Part shown: positions 7,448 to 16,211 of the stretch, in pieces
How the letters are laid out: every line of letters begins with the position of its first letter
Numbering within the stretch: the stretch's first letter is position 1
Source of the DNA: Sulfurimonas sp. UBA6014
GTDB taxonomy: Bacteria; Campylobacterota; Campylobacteria; Campylobacterales; Sulfurimonadaceae
Reading direction: 5' to 3'
Assembly (NCBI GenBank): GCA_002428085.1
Contig: DJAA01000002.1
Location: 56,286-90,639 of the forward strand
Length of the DNA stretch: 34,354 bases
The notes under the pieces: generated by a model
The model's input: only the letters and a program-made list of their open reading frames with translations
Databases searched by the model: none
Told to the model about the DNA's origin: nothing
Program-made: the position numbers and the translations under genes

Positions 7448-8341
7448 ATGATACAAATAAACATAACCAAACCACTTCATACTGCCGATGGGATGATAGA
7501 TTTGAGAGTCAACAAAGAGATACATGAGGGTGATTTTCTTGCTCTTTTTGGAAAAAGTGGTAGTGGTAAAACGACACTGCTTCGTATTCTTGCAGGGCTT
7601 GAGAGCCCAAAGAGTGGAAAAATAGTCGTTGATGGTGAAGTGTGGTTTGATGAAGAAAAAAATATCAATCTTCCTCCTCAAAAAAGAAATGTTGGTTTTG
7701 TGTTTCAAGATTATGCTCTTTTTCCAAATATGACTGTGCGAGAAAATCTTGCGTTTGCTTTGCCAAATAAAAATGAGCAAAAAAAAGTAGACGAGATACT
7801 CGCCATCATGGAGATAAAAAATCTCTCTCATATGAAGCCGCAAAATCTAAGCGGCGGGCAAAAACAAAGAGTTGCAGTTGCAAGAACACTGATGACAAAT
7901 CCTAAAATGCTTCTTCTTGATGAGCCGCTCTCTGCTCTTGATGGCACCATGAGGCTCAAACTTCAAGATGAACTCCATACCATTCATGAAAGATTTGGTA
8001 TCACTTGTATTTTGGTAAGCCACGATATTAGCGAGGTTTTTAGGCTTAGTAAGCGTGTATTTAAAATATCTTTGGGAGAGATTACAGATGATGGAACTCC
8101 AAGTAAAGTTTTTTCAAATCAAAATATCAGTGGAAAATTTAAGATAATTGGCGAAGTTTTAAGCATCAAAAAAAGTGATATTTTATATGTTGTAGAGGTT
8201 TTGGCACATAATGAAATCGTAAAAGTAACAGCAGTCAAGAGCGACATAGAAAACTTATATATCGGAGATAAAATCCTCCTCTCAAGCAAAGCTTTCAACC
8301 CTATTTTGACAAAAATCTCTAACGACTCTCTTAAATTTTAG
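7448..8341 (+). CDS. modC: ModC-like ABC transporter ATP-binding protein
   Basis: A 297-residue ATPase with Walker A GKSGSGKTT (35-43), QDYALFPNMTV after the Q-loop, signature LSGGQ (134-138) and Walker B LLLDEP (155-160). The short C-terminal region (about 230-297) looks like a single small beta domain of the TOBE/MOP kind. This matches molybdate (ModC) and related oxyanion importers. ATG 7448 has GGAG 6 nt upstream; an in-frame TTG at 7436 overlaps that site and is unlikely. No modA or modB is adjacent, so the permease and binding protein must lie elsewhere or the substrate may differ. The symbol is therefore tentative. It converges with flgS. Confidence 0.75.
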   Translation: MIQINITKPLHTADGMIDLRVNKEIHEGDFLALFGKSGSGKTTLLRILAGLESPKSGKIVVDGEVWFDEEKNINLPPQKRNVGFVFQDYALFPNMTVRENLAFALPNKNEQKKVDEILAIMEIKNLSHMKPQNLSGGQKQRVAVARTLMTNPKMLLLDEPLSALDGTMRLKLQDELHTIHERFGITCILVSHDISEVFRLSKRVFKISLGEITDDGTPSKVFSNQNISGKFKIIGEVLSIKKSDILYVVEVLAHNEIVKVTAVKSDIENLYIGDKILLSSKAFNPILTKISNDSLKF

Positions 8342-8346
8342 AGAGT
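8325..8346. terminator. Shared hairpin spanning both convergent stop codons (modC-like / flgS)
   Basis: ACTCTCT / AGAGAGT (7 bp) around an 8-nt AT loop, followed by TTTATC on the plus strand. The stop codons of both convergent genes (8339-8341 plus, 8331-8333 minus) fall inside it, and the coding regions overlap by 11 bp. Confidence 0.55.
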
Positions 8347-9317
8347 TTTATCTCAAATCCTTTTCTTTTTGTCCCCAGAAGTGCCACTGCTCCGCCATGT
8401 GCCTGAGCTATTTGAGAAGATAAAACAAGTCCGAGTCCATTTCCTTTAACTTTTGTACTTTTAAAGGCTTCAAAAAGAACTCTTTCATCTTCAATGGGAA
8501 TGCCACTGTCATAAATGGTAAACGTGTGAAATTTCTCATCACTTTCATAAACGATTTCGACCACTCCACTCTCTTCATCATCAAGTTCAATGGCATCTAT
8601 GGCATTGATGATAAAGTTACAAAAAAGCATCTCAAGCAAATCTTTATCACCATTGAGAAGAAATTTTTGTTCTGGAAATATAAACGTGATTTTTTTGGAA
8701 TATGCATAATACTCTATTGCCATATCAATAGACTCTTTTAAAGCACTCCAAAAAAATGGTTGTTTATTGGCTTTTACCCCTTTGGAGAACATCAAAGTCG
8801 ATTTGATAATTCGCTCGATTCTATACACCGACTTTTGTATCTCTTGGACAATGGGGATATTTTTTTCTATGACTCTTTTTTTGAGTGTTGAACTTAGCAG
8901 TGCAATGGAGCCGATAGGATTTCGTATCTCATGAGACAAATGTGCTGCCATTTGTCCCATGGTGGCGAGGTTTTCTTTTCTTTTTTGTTCTGTGATATCG
9001 GTCGCACTTATCATAAGCTTATCTTCATAAGTTGAACTTTTTATAAGATAGGACTTTTCGTTAAACTGCACTTCATAGTCATCGTTTTTAGACTCTAAAA
9101 GTTCTAAAAGCTGCGATAAAGATTTAGCTTGCGAATTTTGTAAAAAAATACCCCCCTCTTCATCCAAAATCCAAATAGCATTGGGTAAAAACTCTACGAC
9201 TTTTTCAACCGTATGTTGCAAATGAGAATAGGCAGCTTTTAACTGGGTAAACTCTTTTTCAACTCTATAAGTCTGCTCAATTAAAAGATTGAGCTCCTCA
9301 GGTGTAACGCTTGCCAT
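8331..9317 (-). CDS. flgS: Cytoplasmic sensor histidine kinase, FlgS-like
   Basis: A 328-residue soluble kinase without membrane spans. An N-terminal coiled region (about 8-45) is followed by a PAS-like segment (about 45-110, NAIWILDEEGGIFLQNSQAK). The DHp helix carries SHEIRNP with phospho-acceptor His129. The ATPase domain has the N-box Asn238 and G2 motif GNGLGL (292-297). The order and wording (LIEQTYRVE..., ISATDITE, GQMAAHLSHEIRNPIGS) match the Campylobacterota FlgS kinases that phosphorylate FlgR and switch on sigma54 flagellar genes; this is from memory of the family. The start overlaps the aminopeptidase stop (TGATG). No flagellar genes are in the window. Confidence 0.8.
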   Translation of the reverse strand: MASVTPEELNLLIEQTYRVEKEFTQLKAAYSHLQHTVEKVVEFLPNAIWILDEEGGIFLQNSQAKSLSQLLELLESKNDDYEVQFNEKSYLIKSSTYEDKLMISATDITEQKRKENLATMGQMAAHLSHEIRNPIGSIALLSSTLKKRVIEKNIPIVQEIQKSVYRIERIIKSTLMFSKGVKANKQPFFWSALKESIDMAIEYYAYSKKITFIFPEQKFLLNGDKDLLEMLFCNFIINAIDAIELDDEESGVVEIVYESDEKFHTFTIYDSGIPIEDERVLFEAFKSTKVKGNGLGLVLSSQIAQAHGGAVALLGTKRKGFEIKLSKI

Positions 9318-10576
9318 CAGTGTGCAAACCCTACTAAAATCTTATACAAAGAGTACGCATCATCGCTTCCACAAAGCTCTCGCACCGAATGCATCCCAAG
9401 CGTAGGAACGCCTATATCTATCGTATCAATGCCCAATTTTGCTGCGGTGATAGGACCGATAGTACTGCCACAAGCCATGTCATTACGCATCACAAAACTT
9501 TGAGTTTTAAAACCCAAAGAGGTGGCAATATTTTTAAATCTTGCTATGGTGCTTGAGTTTGAAGCGTAACGCTGATTTGTATTTACTTTGATGACGACTC
9601 CCTCGTTCATCTTTGGCGCATGATGCGCATCGTGTTTTGTGGGAAAATTGGGATGGATTGCATGCGCATTATCAGCACTTATGAGCACCGAACTTCGCAT
9701 CACTTTTACAAACTCTTCATAATCACTAAACATTCTTTGCAGCGTGTTTTCTAAAAAACTCCCCGCAGCCCCTGAGGTAGAACTACTTCCAACCTCCTCA
9801 TGATCACTTGCGATAAAGAGCATCGGCGTCTCATTTGCAATACTGCAAATAGTAAGCAATCCAACATAACAACTCAGCAAATTATCAATTCTAGCACTAG
9901 CGATAAAATCATCTTTTAGCCCTATATACGAGGCTTTTTGTGTGTCATACAAACTAAGTTCATGTGCATACAACTCCCCAACATTTGCAACTCCACTTGC
10001 TAAAAGTTGCTCTTTTAAAAACACCTCAAAGTCAAAATTATCTTGGGACATAAAAATAGGATTTATATCCGTTTGCGCATTAATGCTTCTCTCTTTATTG
10101 GCTTCACGCTCAAGATGAATGGCAAGTGAGGGTATTGTGGCAATGGCTTTTTTGACATCTATCAAAGTATCTTTGAGCAGGTTGTTTTCATCCAAAAAAC
10201 TCACCCTCCCCGCCATTGACAAGTCTCTGTCAAACCAAGGAGCAAGCAAAATTCCCCCATACGTCTCAACCCCAAACTTCACAACTCCATGCTCTTTTAT
10301 AACGGGGTTTGGTTTGAGTTTGAGGTTTGGCGAATCGGTATGTGCACCGATTATTGTGTACTCTTTGGCATATGGAAATGTAAACGCAATCACCGAAGAG
10401 TCATTGCGCGTCACAAAGTATTTACGCCCCTCTTCCAACTTCCAAGTATCACGCTCATCAAGCTTTATAAACCCCGCATTCAAAAGCATTCCAGACATAT
10501 TTTGCGTCGCATGAAAAGGTGTAGGCGAAGCATCCAAAAACCCTAAAAGTCCATCGTTAAAATCTTGTTTTGTCAT
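9317..10576 (-). CDS. M18 family aspartyl aminopeptidase
   Basis: A 419-residue cytosolic metallopeptidase. The N-terminal metal ligands lie in GAHTDSPNLKLKP (His79, Asp81), the catalytic glutamates in DHEEVGS (about 258-264), and a late GMHSVRE provides the C-terminal His. This is the dinuclear-zinc M18 fold, which removes N-terminal acidic or other residues from peptides. Length fits bacterial M18 enzymes (about 420-430). It is translationally coupled to the downstream flgS by TGATG, an odd functional pairing that probably reflects operon packing only. Confidence 0.93.
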   Translation of the reverse strand: MTKQDFNDGLLGFLDASPTPFHATQNMSGMLLNAGFIKLDERDTWKLEEGRKYFVTRNDSSVIAFTFPYAKEYTIIGAHTDSPNLKLKPNPVIKEHGVVKFGVETYGGILLAPWFDRDLSMAGRVSFLDENNLLKDTLIDVKKAIATIPSLAIHLEREANKERSINAQTDINPIFMSQDNFDFEVFLKEQLLASGVANVGELYAHELSLYDTQKASYIGLKDDFIASARIDNLLSCYVGLLTICSIANETPMLFIASDHEEVGSSSTSGAAGSFLENTLQRMFSDYEEFVKVMRSSVLISADNAHAIHPNFPTKHDAHHAPKMNEGVVIKVNTNQRYASNSSTIARFKNIATSLGFKTQSFVMRNDMACGSTIGPITAAKLGIDTIDIGVPTLGMHSVRELCGSDDAYSLYKILVGFAH

Positions 10577-10632
10577 TTTTTACCTCGTAGTTTTATGTTT
10601 AAAAATTTGTTAGTATAACTTTTATTCATTTT

Positions 10633-13600
10633 TTAGCCTAAAATATCCACATGCTGATTATTTTCTAAAGCCGTGATTATCTTCGTATCGACCCTTATCG
10701 CCGAGTCTATGACTACGTTATGGAGCTTGGAGATGATGGTCACGGTAAGCGGGCGGTTGCCGGGATTTTTTCTCACAAGAGTGTATAAATCTTCCAAAAT
10801 TCTCATGTTTGAATCAAGTCTTACGGCAAGATTTATAGGCTCAGGCGGCGCTTCTCTCACCTCTTTTTTCACCTTTTTCGTCTCTTTTTTTGCCTCTTTG
10901 AGTGTCATGATTTTGAGGACATTTGTGCGAGTAAACATCTCTGTTTGAGTCACTTTTACCTTAAAGGCTACAGGTTCACTTAAATCCATTTGTGCGAGTT
11001 CATCGAGTTTATCTGAAAAAAGCATGATTTCTATGTTTCCATGAAAGTCCATAAGACTTACGATACCAAACTGTGACCCTTTTTTAGAAGTCTTTTTCGT
11101 TATCTCTTCGACTTTACCTATAAAAATCGCAGTGGAGCCGTCTTTTATGTTTTCAAGTTCTGAAGAGAGCGTATAACTTAGCTCCTCCATGTCGGCTCTA
11201 AATTCATCCAAAGGATGTCCTGAGACATAAAAACCTAAAGTCTCTTTTTCAAACTCCAGTATCTCTTTAAGTGTGTATTCATCCGAGTTTGTGAGGTTTA
11301 ACCTCACGGCTGTTATCTCCATATCGTCCCCAAAAAGCGAGCCTGCCGCATTTTTTTTGGCATCACTCGCTTTTTTTGCGGTCTCAACTATGAGTTCTAT
11401 CTGGTCTAGGAGTGCCTTTCTTGAGTAGCCAAAGCGGTCAAAACCGCCTGACTTTATGCTCGACTCCACAAAACGCTTGTTGACTTTTGAAGGGTCTATG
11501 CGGTTTACAAAATTCTCTATTGAGGTGAATGCACCCTCTTCTTCTCGCGTGTGAATAATGGACTCAACCGCCGCCTCACCGACTCCCTTAATCGCACCCA
11601 AACCAAAAAGAATAATATCTTTGTCATTTTTTGTAATGGCAGAAAATTCGAGATACGAGTCATTGACATCAGGAGGAGAGAGCTCAATGCCCATGCGTCG
11701 CACCTCATCAATATAGCGAACAACTTTGTCCGTGTTGTCCTTGTCTGAGGTTAAAAGTGCCGCCATAAACTCGTTTGGATAGTAGGTCTTCAGCCACGCC
11801 GTTTGAAAGGTTATCATCGCGTACGCCGCAGAGTGCGACTTGTTAAAACCGTAGCCTGCAAATTTTTCTATGAGGTCAAAAAGGTTGGAGGCTTTGGCGT
11901 AGTCATAGCCTTGTTTTTGTGCGCCCCTTGCAAACTCGTCATTGTAAACACTCATGTCTTTTTTCTTTCCCATCGCACGGCGAATAATGTCGGAGTAGCC
12001 GAGTGAAAAACCGCCGATAGTCTGAACAATTTGCATAACCTGCTCTTGATACACGATAACCCCATAAGTTTTTCCAAGAATACTCTGCATTGCATCAAAG
12101 GTGTATTCTATTGCCTCACGCCCGTGCTTTCGCTCAATGAAACTCTCAAGCATTCCCGAGTCCATCGGTCCTGGACGGTAGAGTGCCAAAACTGCAATCA
12201 AGTCTTCAAAGTTATCAGGTTTGAGACGTTTATTCAAGTCTTGCATGCCCGAACTCTCTATTTGGAACATTCCCACCGTCTCGCCTGTACGGATGACTTC
12301 ATACACTTTTTGGTCATTTTCGTCTATCTCATGCCAAATAACCTCTTTGTCATATCTTCTTTTTATGAGTTTTATAGCATTGTCGATCACATCAAGGGTT
12401 TTTAAACCCAAAAAGTCGAACTTGATGAGATCCACATCTTCAAGATAATTGAGCGAATACTGCGTCACAAAAGTCGTATCGCCTGAAGCCTTATAGATAG
12501 GTGTTTTTTTCCATAACTCTTCGTTGCTTATCACAACACCTGCGGCATGAATACCTGCGTTTCGTTTGAGTCCTTCGAGCTTTTTAGCAAATTCCCAAAC
12601 TCTTTGTGCGTTTGCATCGCCTTGGATGAGTTCATTGATTTTTGGCTCTTTTTGAAAAGCGCCATCGATTTTTTCGCCGTTTTTCGTCTTACCGTTGAGC
12701 GTGATGCCAAGCTCATCGGGGATGAGTTTTGCGAGTTTATCGGCTTGAGAGAGTGGCATATCTAAAACGCGTGCCACATCTCGAATAACCCCTTTTGCAA
12801 GAAGCGAGCCAAAGGTGATGATTTGTGCGACTTGGTTACGACCGTATTTTGCAACCACATAGTCGATGACTTCGCCGCGGCGTGCCTGCATAAAATCCAT
12901 GTCGATATCGGGCATACTTACACGCTCAGGATTTAAAAATCGCTCAAAAAGCAAGTCATACTTCATGGGGTCAATGTCGGTGATATCGAGGGAATACGCC
13001 ACTAAACTCCCCGCCGCAGAACCACGTCCAGGTCCTACTGCGATACCCATCTCTTTGGCAACTTTTACGAAATCCCAAACGATGAGCATGTAGCCGGGAA
13101 ACTTCATGGAGTTGATGACTTGCATCTCAAACTTGAGTCGCTCTCTATACTCTTCATGTCTCTCTTTAGGGACTATTTTTAGACGATTTTCAAGCCCGCG
13201 CTCACAACAAAATATAAAGTACTCCGCATCGTTTTTATCAATCGCACTAAACCAATGTTTTTTATCCTCTTGCGTCGCGTTTTGTGGTAAAGGGGCATCA
13301 TTTTCATGGTTGATGTCGAGTCCCTCATTTTTGGCATATTCACGGGTAAACTTGAAATTTGGCGGAATCGGGTCACCGAGTTTGAGTTTTAAATCGCACT
13401 TGTCCACAATCTCTTGGGTATGGGCGAGTGCCTCAGGAATATCGACAAAAAGCCGTGCCATTTGCTCTGGGCTTTTGAGGTAAAACTCATGAACGGAGTG
13501 ACGCATACGGTCGGGGTCGTCATAAAGTTTGTTCATCCCAATACACATAAAAGCTTCATGGTACTGCGCATCGCCTGGATAGGTGTAGTGTGTATCGTTT

Positions 13601-14235
13601 GTCGCGATAACTTTTATCCCCGTCTCATGAGAGATTTTGAGAATTTGCTCATCTATAGAGAGTTGGTCGCCTATGCCGTGACGCATGAGTTCAAGGTAAA
13701 AATCATCGCCGAAAATATCTTTATAATCAAGGGCAATATTTTTAGCCGCCTCGTACCCTAACGCACCGTTTTTAAGATTTTTTTCACTCAAGTTTAAGTG
13801 CCAATTTACCTCACCCTGCAAACATGCAGAGGAGCAAATAAGCCCCTCACTGTGTTCACGAAGCTCTTTTTTGTTGATGCGGGGAAAATAGTAAAAGCCT
13901 TCTATAAAAGCCTTCGAAGAGAGGTACATAAGGTTCTCATACCCTTTTTGATTTTTGGCGTATAAACAGATATGAAAACGCTGTTTCGTACTTTTATCGT
14001 CAAGCGTTTCCCCGTTATGAATATACCCTTCCATTCCAATAATAGGCTTAATCCCCGCAGCGCTCATTTGTCTATAAAAGTCAATCGCACCAAACATATT
14101 GCCATGATCCGTCATAGCAACACTTGTCATCCCAAGTTCTTTAAGCCTTGAAACAAGATTTGAAATTTTGTTCGCCCCATCAAGAAGGGAGTATTCGGTG
14201 TGAAGATGCAGATGTGTAAAGGGTTGAATACTCAT
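10633..14235 (-). CDS. dnaE: DNA polymerase III alpha subunit
   Basis: A 1200-residue replicative polymerase. The N-terminal PHP domain starts HLHLHTEYSLLDGANK. The C-family palm carries GPGRGSAAGSLVAY and the acidic catalytic motif MPDIDMDF (about 437-444). NAGIHAAGVVIS and ALYRPGP follow in the fingers, then a helix-hairpin-helix GLGAIKGVGEAAVESI, and an OB-fold region near the C-terminus (about 990-1080). This is the DnaE1 type of Gram-negative bacteria. Length agrees with Campylobacterota homologues. An AGGT site precedes ATG 14235. It follows the DUF167 gene by 81 bp on the same strand, with no obvious terminator between, so partial read-through is likely. Confidence 0.98.
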   Translation of the reverse strand: MSIQPFTHLHLHTEYSLLDGANKISNLVSRLKELGMTSVAMTDHGNMFGAIDFYRQMSAAGIKPIIGMEGYIHNGETLDDKSTKQRFHICLYAKNQKGYENLMYLSSKAFIEGFYYFPRINKKELREHSEGLICSSACLQGEVNWHLNLSEKNLKNGALGYEAAKNIALDYKDIFGDDFYLELMRHGIGDQLSIDEQILKISHETGIKVIATNDTHYTYPGDAQYHEAFMCIGMNKLYDDPDRMRHSVHEFYLKSPEQMARLFVDIPEALAHTQEIVDKCDLKLKLGDPIPPNFKFTREYAKNEGLDINHENDAPLPQNATQEDKKHWFSAIDKNDAEYFIFCCERGLENRLKIVPKERHEEYRERLKFEMQVINSMKFPGYMLIVWDFVKVAKEMGIAVGPGRGSAAGSLVAYSLDITDIDPMKYDLLFERFLNPERVSMPDIDMDFMQARRGEVIDYVVAKYGRNQVAQIITFGSLLAKGVIRDVARVLDMPLSQADKLAKLIPDELGITLNGKTKNGEKIDGAFQKEPKINELIQGDANAQRVWEFAKKLEGLKRNAGIHAAGVVISNEELWKKTPIYKASGDTTFVTQYSLNYLEDVDLIKFDFLGLKTLDVIDNAIKLIKRRYDKEVIWHEIDENDQKVYEVIRTGETVGMFQIESSGMQDLNKRLKPDNFEDLIAVLALYRPGPMDSGMLESFIERKHGREAIEYTFDAMQSILGKTYGVIVYQEQVMQIVQTIGGFSLGYSDIIRRAMGKKKDMSVYNDEFARGAQKQGYDYAKASNLFDLIEKFAGYGFNKSHSAAYAMITFQTAWLKTYYPNEFMAALLTSDKDNTDKVVRYIDEVRRMGIELSPPDVNDSYLEFSAITKNDKDIILFGLGAIKGVGEAAVESIIHTREEEGAFTSIENFVNRIDPSKVNKRFVESSIKSGGFDRFGYSRKALLDQIELIVETAKKASDAKKNAAGSLFGDDMEITAVRLNLTNSDEYTLKEILEFEKETLGFYVSGHPLDEFRADMEELSYTLSSELENIKDGSTAIFIGKVEEITKKTSKKGSQFGIVSLMDFHGNIEIMLFSDKLDELAQMDLSEPVAFKVKVTQTEMFTRTNVLKIMTLKEAKKETKKVKKEVREAPPEPINLAVRLDSNMRILEDLYTLVRKNPGNRPLTVTIISKLHNVVIDSAIRVDTKIITALENNQHVDILG

Positions 14236-14316
14236 GATAATACCTGTATTGTAAAAGTTTTTTCAAAGAAGTTAGTGGAGTGAATTATAGTAAAAAGGGC
14301 TTAATGTGAGGTGATT

Positions 14317-14622
14317 TTACTCAAATTTTACTTCGCTTGGAACACTTTTTGGTGCTTTGATGCGGAGCTGTTTATGGATGCTCTCTCGCCCATAAACTAC
14401 CTCGATTGCAGAGGCGCTCACTCCAAACTCGTTTGCCAAAAAAGCGACCATATAGTCTGTTGCTTTGCCTTTTTGCGGTTGTGCTTTGACACTTATTTTA
14501 AGCTGATTGCCTTTTGGTTTTCCCACAACATCTCTTTTTGCAGCAGGAGTTCCTAAAATATTTAAAACCAAAACATCCCCTTCCCACTCATAAAAGCAAT
14601 GCGCTAAATCTCTTGCTTTCAT
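14317..14622 (-). CDS. DUF167 (YggU-type) small protein
   Basis: A 101-residue protein with the DUF167 pattern: an early strand VLVLNILGTPAAKRD, then QLKISVKAQPQKGKATDYMVAFLANEFGVSASAIEVVYGRESIHKQLRI. The motif (V/I)-x-(A/V)-x-P-x-x-G-K-A is the family hallmark. Homologues are small alpha/beta proteins of unknown function, often near yggT or proC. There is no clear ribosome-binding site; the gene starts 10 bp after the stop of a 38-codon ORF and may depend on coupling to it. Confidence 0.87.
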   Translation of the reverse strand: MKARDLAHCFYEWEGDVLVLNILGTPAAKRDVVGKPKGNQLKISVKAQPQKGKATDYMVAFLANEFGVSASAIEVVYGRESIHKQLRIKAPKSVPSEVKFE

Positions 14623-14632
14623 CAGAGCATTT

Positions 14633-14749
14633 TCACTTCAGCGCTTCTTTGTACACAATAAGAGCATCAATTTGACTCAAAACTTCACACTCCAAGGTGT
14701 TCATGGCACATTCGTCTCTTAGAAGTTTAATCTTATCTAAAGTCATCAT
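14633..14749 (-). CDS. Possible 38-residue ORF upstream of DUF167 gene
   Basis: ATG ATG ACT at 14749 opens a 38-codon frame ending TGA 14633, 10 bp before the DUF167 start. The peptide (begins MMTLDKIKLLRDECAMNTLE) is amphipathic and helix-like, contains two cysteines and has no membrane span. The composition looks coding and the position suits translational coupling, but the ribosome-binding site is weak (no AGGA within 12 nt). It could be a small real gene, an upstream leader ORF for the next gene, or a remnant of a decayed gene. Confidence 0.4.
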   Translation of the reverse strand: MMTLDKIKLLRDECAMNTLECEVLSQIDALIVYKEALK

Positions 14750-15061
14750 GTAACTGCCCCAATATATTTATTTATAATCATCAAATTTGTATTGTTGACA
14801 TTTTCTTACTAAATTATTCATTTCAACTTTATGTTTTTTTATAGTATCAAACATTGCAATAGAGATTTTTGGAGCGATGCTTTCATGAATTATTGTGAAT
14901 GCTTCAGAGGTAAAGCAAGTTCCTTTAATGTTAATTCATCCACGCAAATCCTTTGATGGCGTATTTATATCTTAGCTTCATTATAGCAATTGAAGATAGA
15001 ATTAATCTTTAAAATCTCTTTATTTATGTAGATTGAATGAGCGTAGAATTCATTGTGGGAG
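14750..15061 (-). other. About 310 bp without an intact gene; gene remnant
   Basis: On the minus strand a frame open from 14935 to the TAA at 14768 reads like the C-terminal part of a protein (contains APKISIAMFDTIKKHKVEMN and ends QYKFDDYK) but has no good start. A GTG at about 14942 with AAAGGA upstream enters a different frame and stops after 17 codons, so one frameshift would join the two. An extended -10 TGCTATAAT is at about 14981-14989 (minus). This looks like a decayed short gene. The family is not recognisable. Confidence 0.35.
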
Positions 15062-15094
15062 TTGTGGCATGTGGAAAATTTCCAGATGCCACAA
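15062..15094. repeat. Strong near-perfect palindrome after the mini-lipoprotein ORF
   Basis: TTGTGGCAT / ATGCCACAA (9 bp perfect) encloses one G/G mismatch and an inner TGGAAA / TTTCCA, giving an almost uninterrupted 33-nt hairpin. It starts 3 nt after the stop codon of the frameshifted lipoprotein frame. No U-tract follows, so it may be a Rho-dependent end, an mRNA-stabilising hairpin or a protein-binding site. Confidence 0.6.
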
Positions 15095-15097
15095 TTT

Positions 15098-15209
15098 TTA
15101 CTTATTTGCGCTTCTATGTCCTGGATGCTGGTAGTCATTTCTTTCACAAGCTGTGAAAAAAGTGGCACAACTGAGTGTGATAAGACATACTAAAAAATAC
15201 TCCTTTCAT
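15098..15209 (-). pseudogene. Mini-lipoprotein ORF interrupted at a T6 tract
   Basis: ATG 15209-15207 has a near-perfect Shine-Dalgarno (AAGGAGG, minus strand of 15214-15220), 19 nt after the PPK2 stop. As written it stops after 21 codons. If one T is removed from the T6 run (plus-strand A6 at 15192-15197), the frame becomes a 36-residue protein. It would have a Lys-containing start, a hydrophobic core and a lipobox-like FTAC with Cys21, followed by a 15-residue polar tail (ERNDYQHPGHRSANK). That is the layout of a very small lipoprotein. A second frame with such a coherent signal peptide is unlikely by chance. It could be a phase-variable gene, a recent frameshift mutation or a sequencing error in a homopolymer. 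Confidence 0.5.
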
Positions 15210-15228
15210 AGTTCCTCCTTGATAAATT

Positions 15229-16161
15229 TTATTTTTTTGAACTCATTTCAGAGTGCATTTGTTTGAGAACATCGTCAGCTGAAATTCTTATTTTATCATC
15301 AATTTGAAGCTTTTTTGAGTTGATTTTATCTGGATAATCAACATGCTGCAAAATATACTTTATGCAATTTATTCTAGCTTTTTTCTTATCGTCTGAACGG
15401 ATGATAATCCATGGGCAGCTTTTTGTATGTGAGGCAACAAGCATGGAATATTTTGCGGCTGTATATTCGTTCCATAAAATTTGCGACTGCTCATCCACCG
15501 AAGAGAGTTTATACTGCTTAAGCGGGTCTGTTTTTCTTTGCTCAAATCTTTTTCCTTGCTCATTTTTTGAAACAGAAAAATAAAATTTAAACAACTCAAT
15601 ACCTGAGTTTATAAGCATTTTTTCAAACTCTGGGATGTCATGAAGAAACTCTTTATGCTCTTTGGGTGTACAAAACCCCATAACAGGCTCTACTCCCCCA
15701 CGGTTATACCAGCTTCGATCAAAAAGAACTATCTCACCTGCAGAGGGCAAGTGTTGTATGTATCTTTGAAAATACCATTGTGATTTTTCTGTATCACTCG
15801 GCTTGCCTAGTGCGACAATCCTTGCTCCACGAGGGTTTAAGTGTTCGGTAATTCTCTTAATCGTCCCCCCTTTGCCTGCAGCGTCACGCCCTTCAAAAAT
15901 AATCAACAACTTTTTACCGCTCTCTTTAACAAAGTTTTGCATCTTTAAGAGCTCAATTTGAAGCCTCTGAAGCTCATCCTCGTACTCAAGAAGCTCCTCT
16001 TTAACCCAAACAGCAACCCTTCTTTTTTTGCCTACCGCATTTCTTTGGTCAAACTCTTCATTTTGTTCTTTTTTACTTTTTCGTCTATCAGAATGCACTA
16101 TCTCTGTAAGTTTTATGTTATTTGCAAGTTCATCATCGAGTATTTTTCTTTTTGACCCCAT
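15229..16161 (-). CDS. ppk2: Polyphosphate kinase 2 (PPK2 family)
   Basis: A 310-residue cytosolic kinase. After a charged N-terminal extension (about 1-55) comes the PPK2 core with Walker A GRDAAGKGG (91-99), NPRGARIVALGKPSD (109-123), WYFQRY, and Walker B/lid FDRSWYNR (147-154). The C-terminal part has DPLKQYKLS and the final alpha-helical region. PPK2 enzymes transfer phosphate between polyphosphate and nucleotides, usually making GTP/ATP from NDP. Single-domain proteins of this length with the lysine-rich N-terminal extension are class I PPK2. The chosen ATG 16161 has AAGGAG at 5-6 nt; an in-frame GTG two codons earlier overlaps that site. Followed by the mini-lipoprotein ORF. Confidence 0.93.
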   Translation of the reverse strand: MGSKRKILDDELANNIKLTEIVHSDRRKSKKEQNEEFDQRNAVGKKRRVAVWVKEELLEYEDELQRLQIELLKMQNFVKESGKKLLIIFEGRDAAGKGGTIKRITEHLNPRGARIVALGKPSDTEKSQWYFQRYIQHLPSAGEIVLFDRSWYNRGGVEPVMGFCTPKEHKEFLHDIPEFEKMLINSGIELFKFYFSVSKNEQGKRFEQRKTDPLKQYKLSSVDEQSQILWNEYTAAKYSMLVASHTKSCPWIIIRSDDKKKARINCIKYILQHVDYPDKINSKKLQIDDKIRISADDVLKQMHSEMSSKK

Positions 16162-16211
16162 GTTCACTCCTTTTTCAATTTCTTTCTTGCTTGATTATAA
16201 ATAAAAAAAGA

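Noticed and set aside
7406..7843. 145-codon minus-strand frame opposite the ModC-like gene
   Set aside because: Antisense shadow of a gene with full ABC motifs; the translated product has no coherent domain.
8331..10576. Functional link between the M18 aminopeptidase and flgS because of TGATG coupling
   Set aside because: Tight packing is general in this window (cytochrome-lpxB, plsC-pdxJ), so the overlap alone is weak evidence.
13106..13483. Several 60-130 codon frames opposite dnaE
   Set aside because: They mirror dnaE codons, have no ribosome-binding sites and no recognisable features.
15062..15094. Palindrome as an integron attC site or CRISPR repeat
   Set aside because: No integrase, cas gene or repeated copy with spacers is present in the window.
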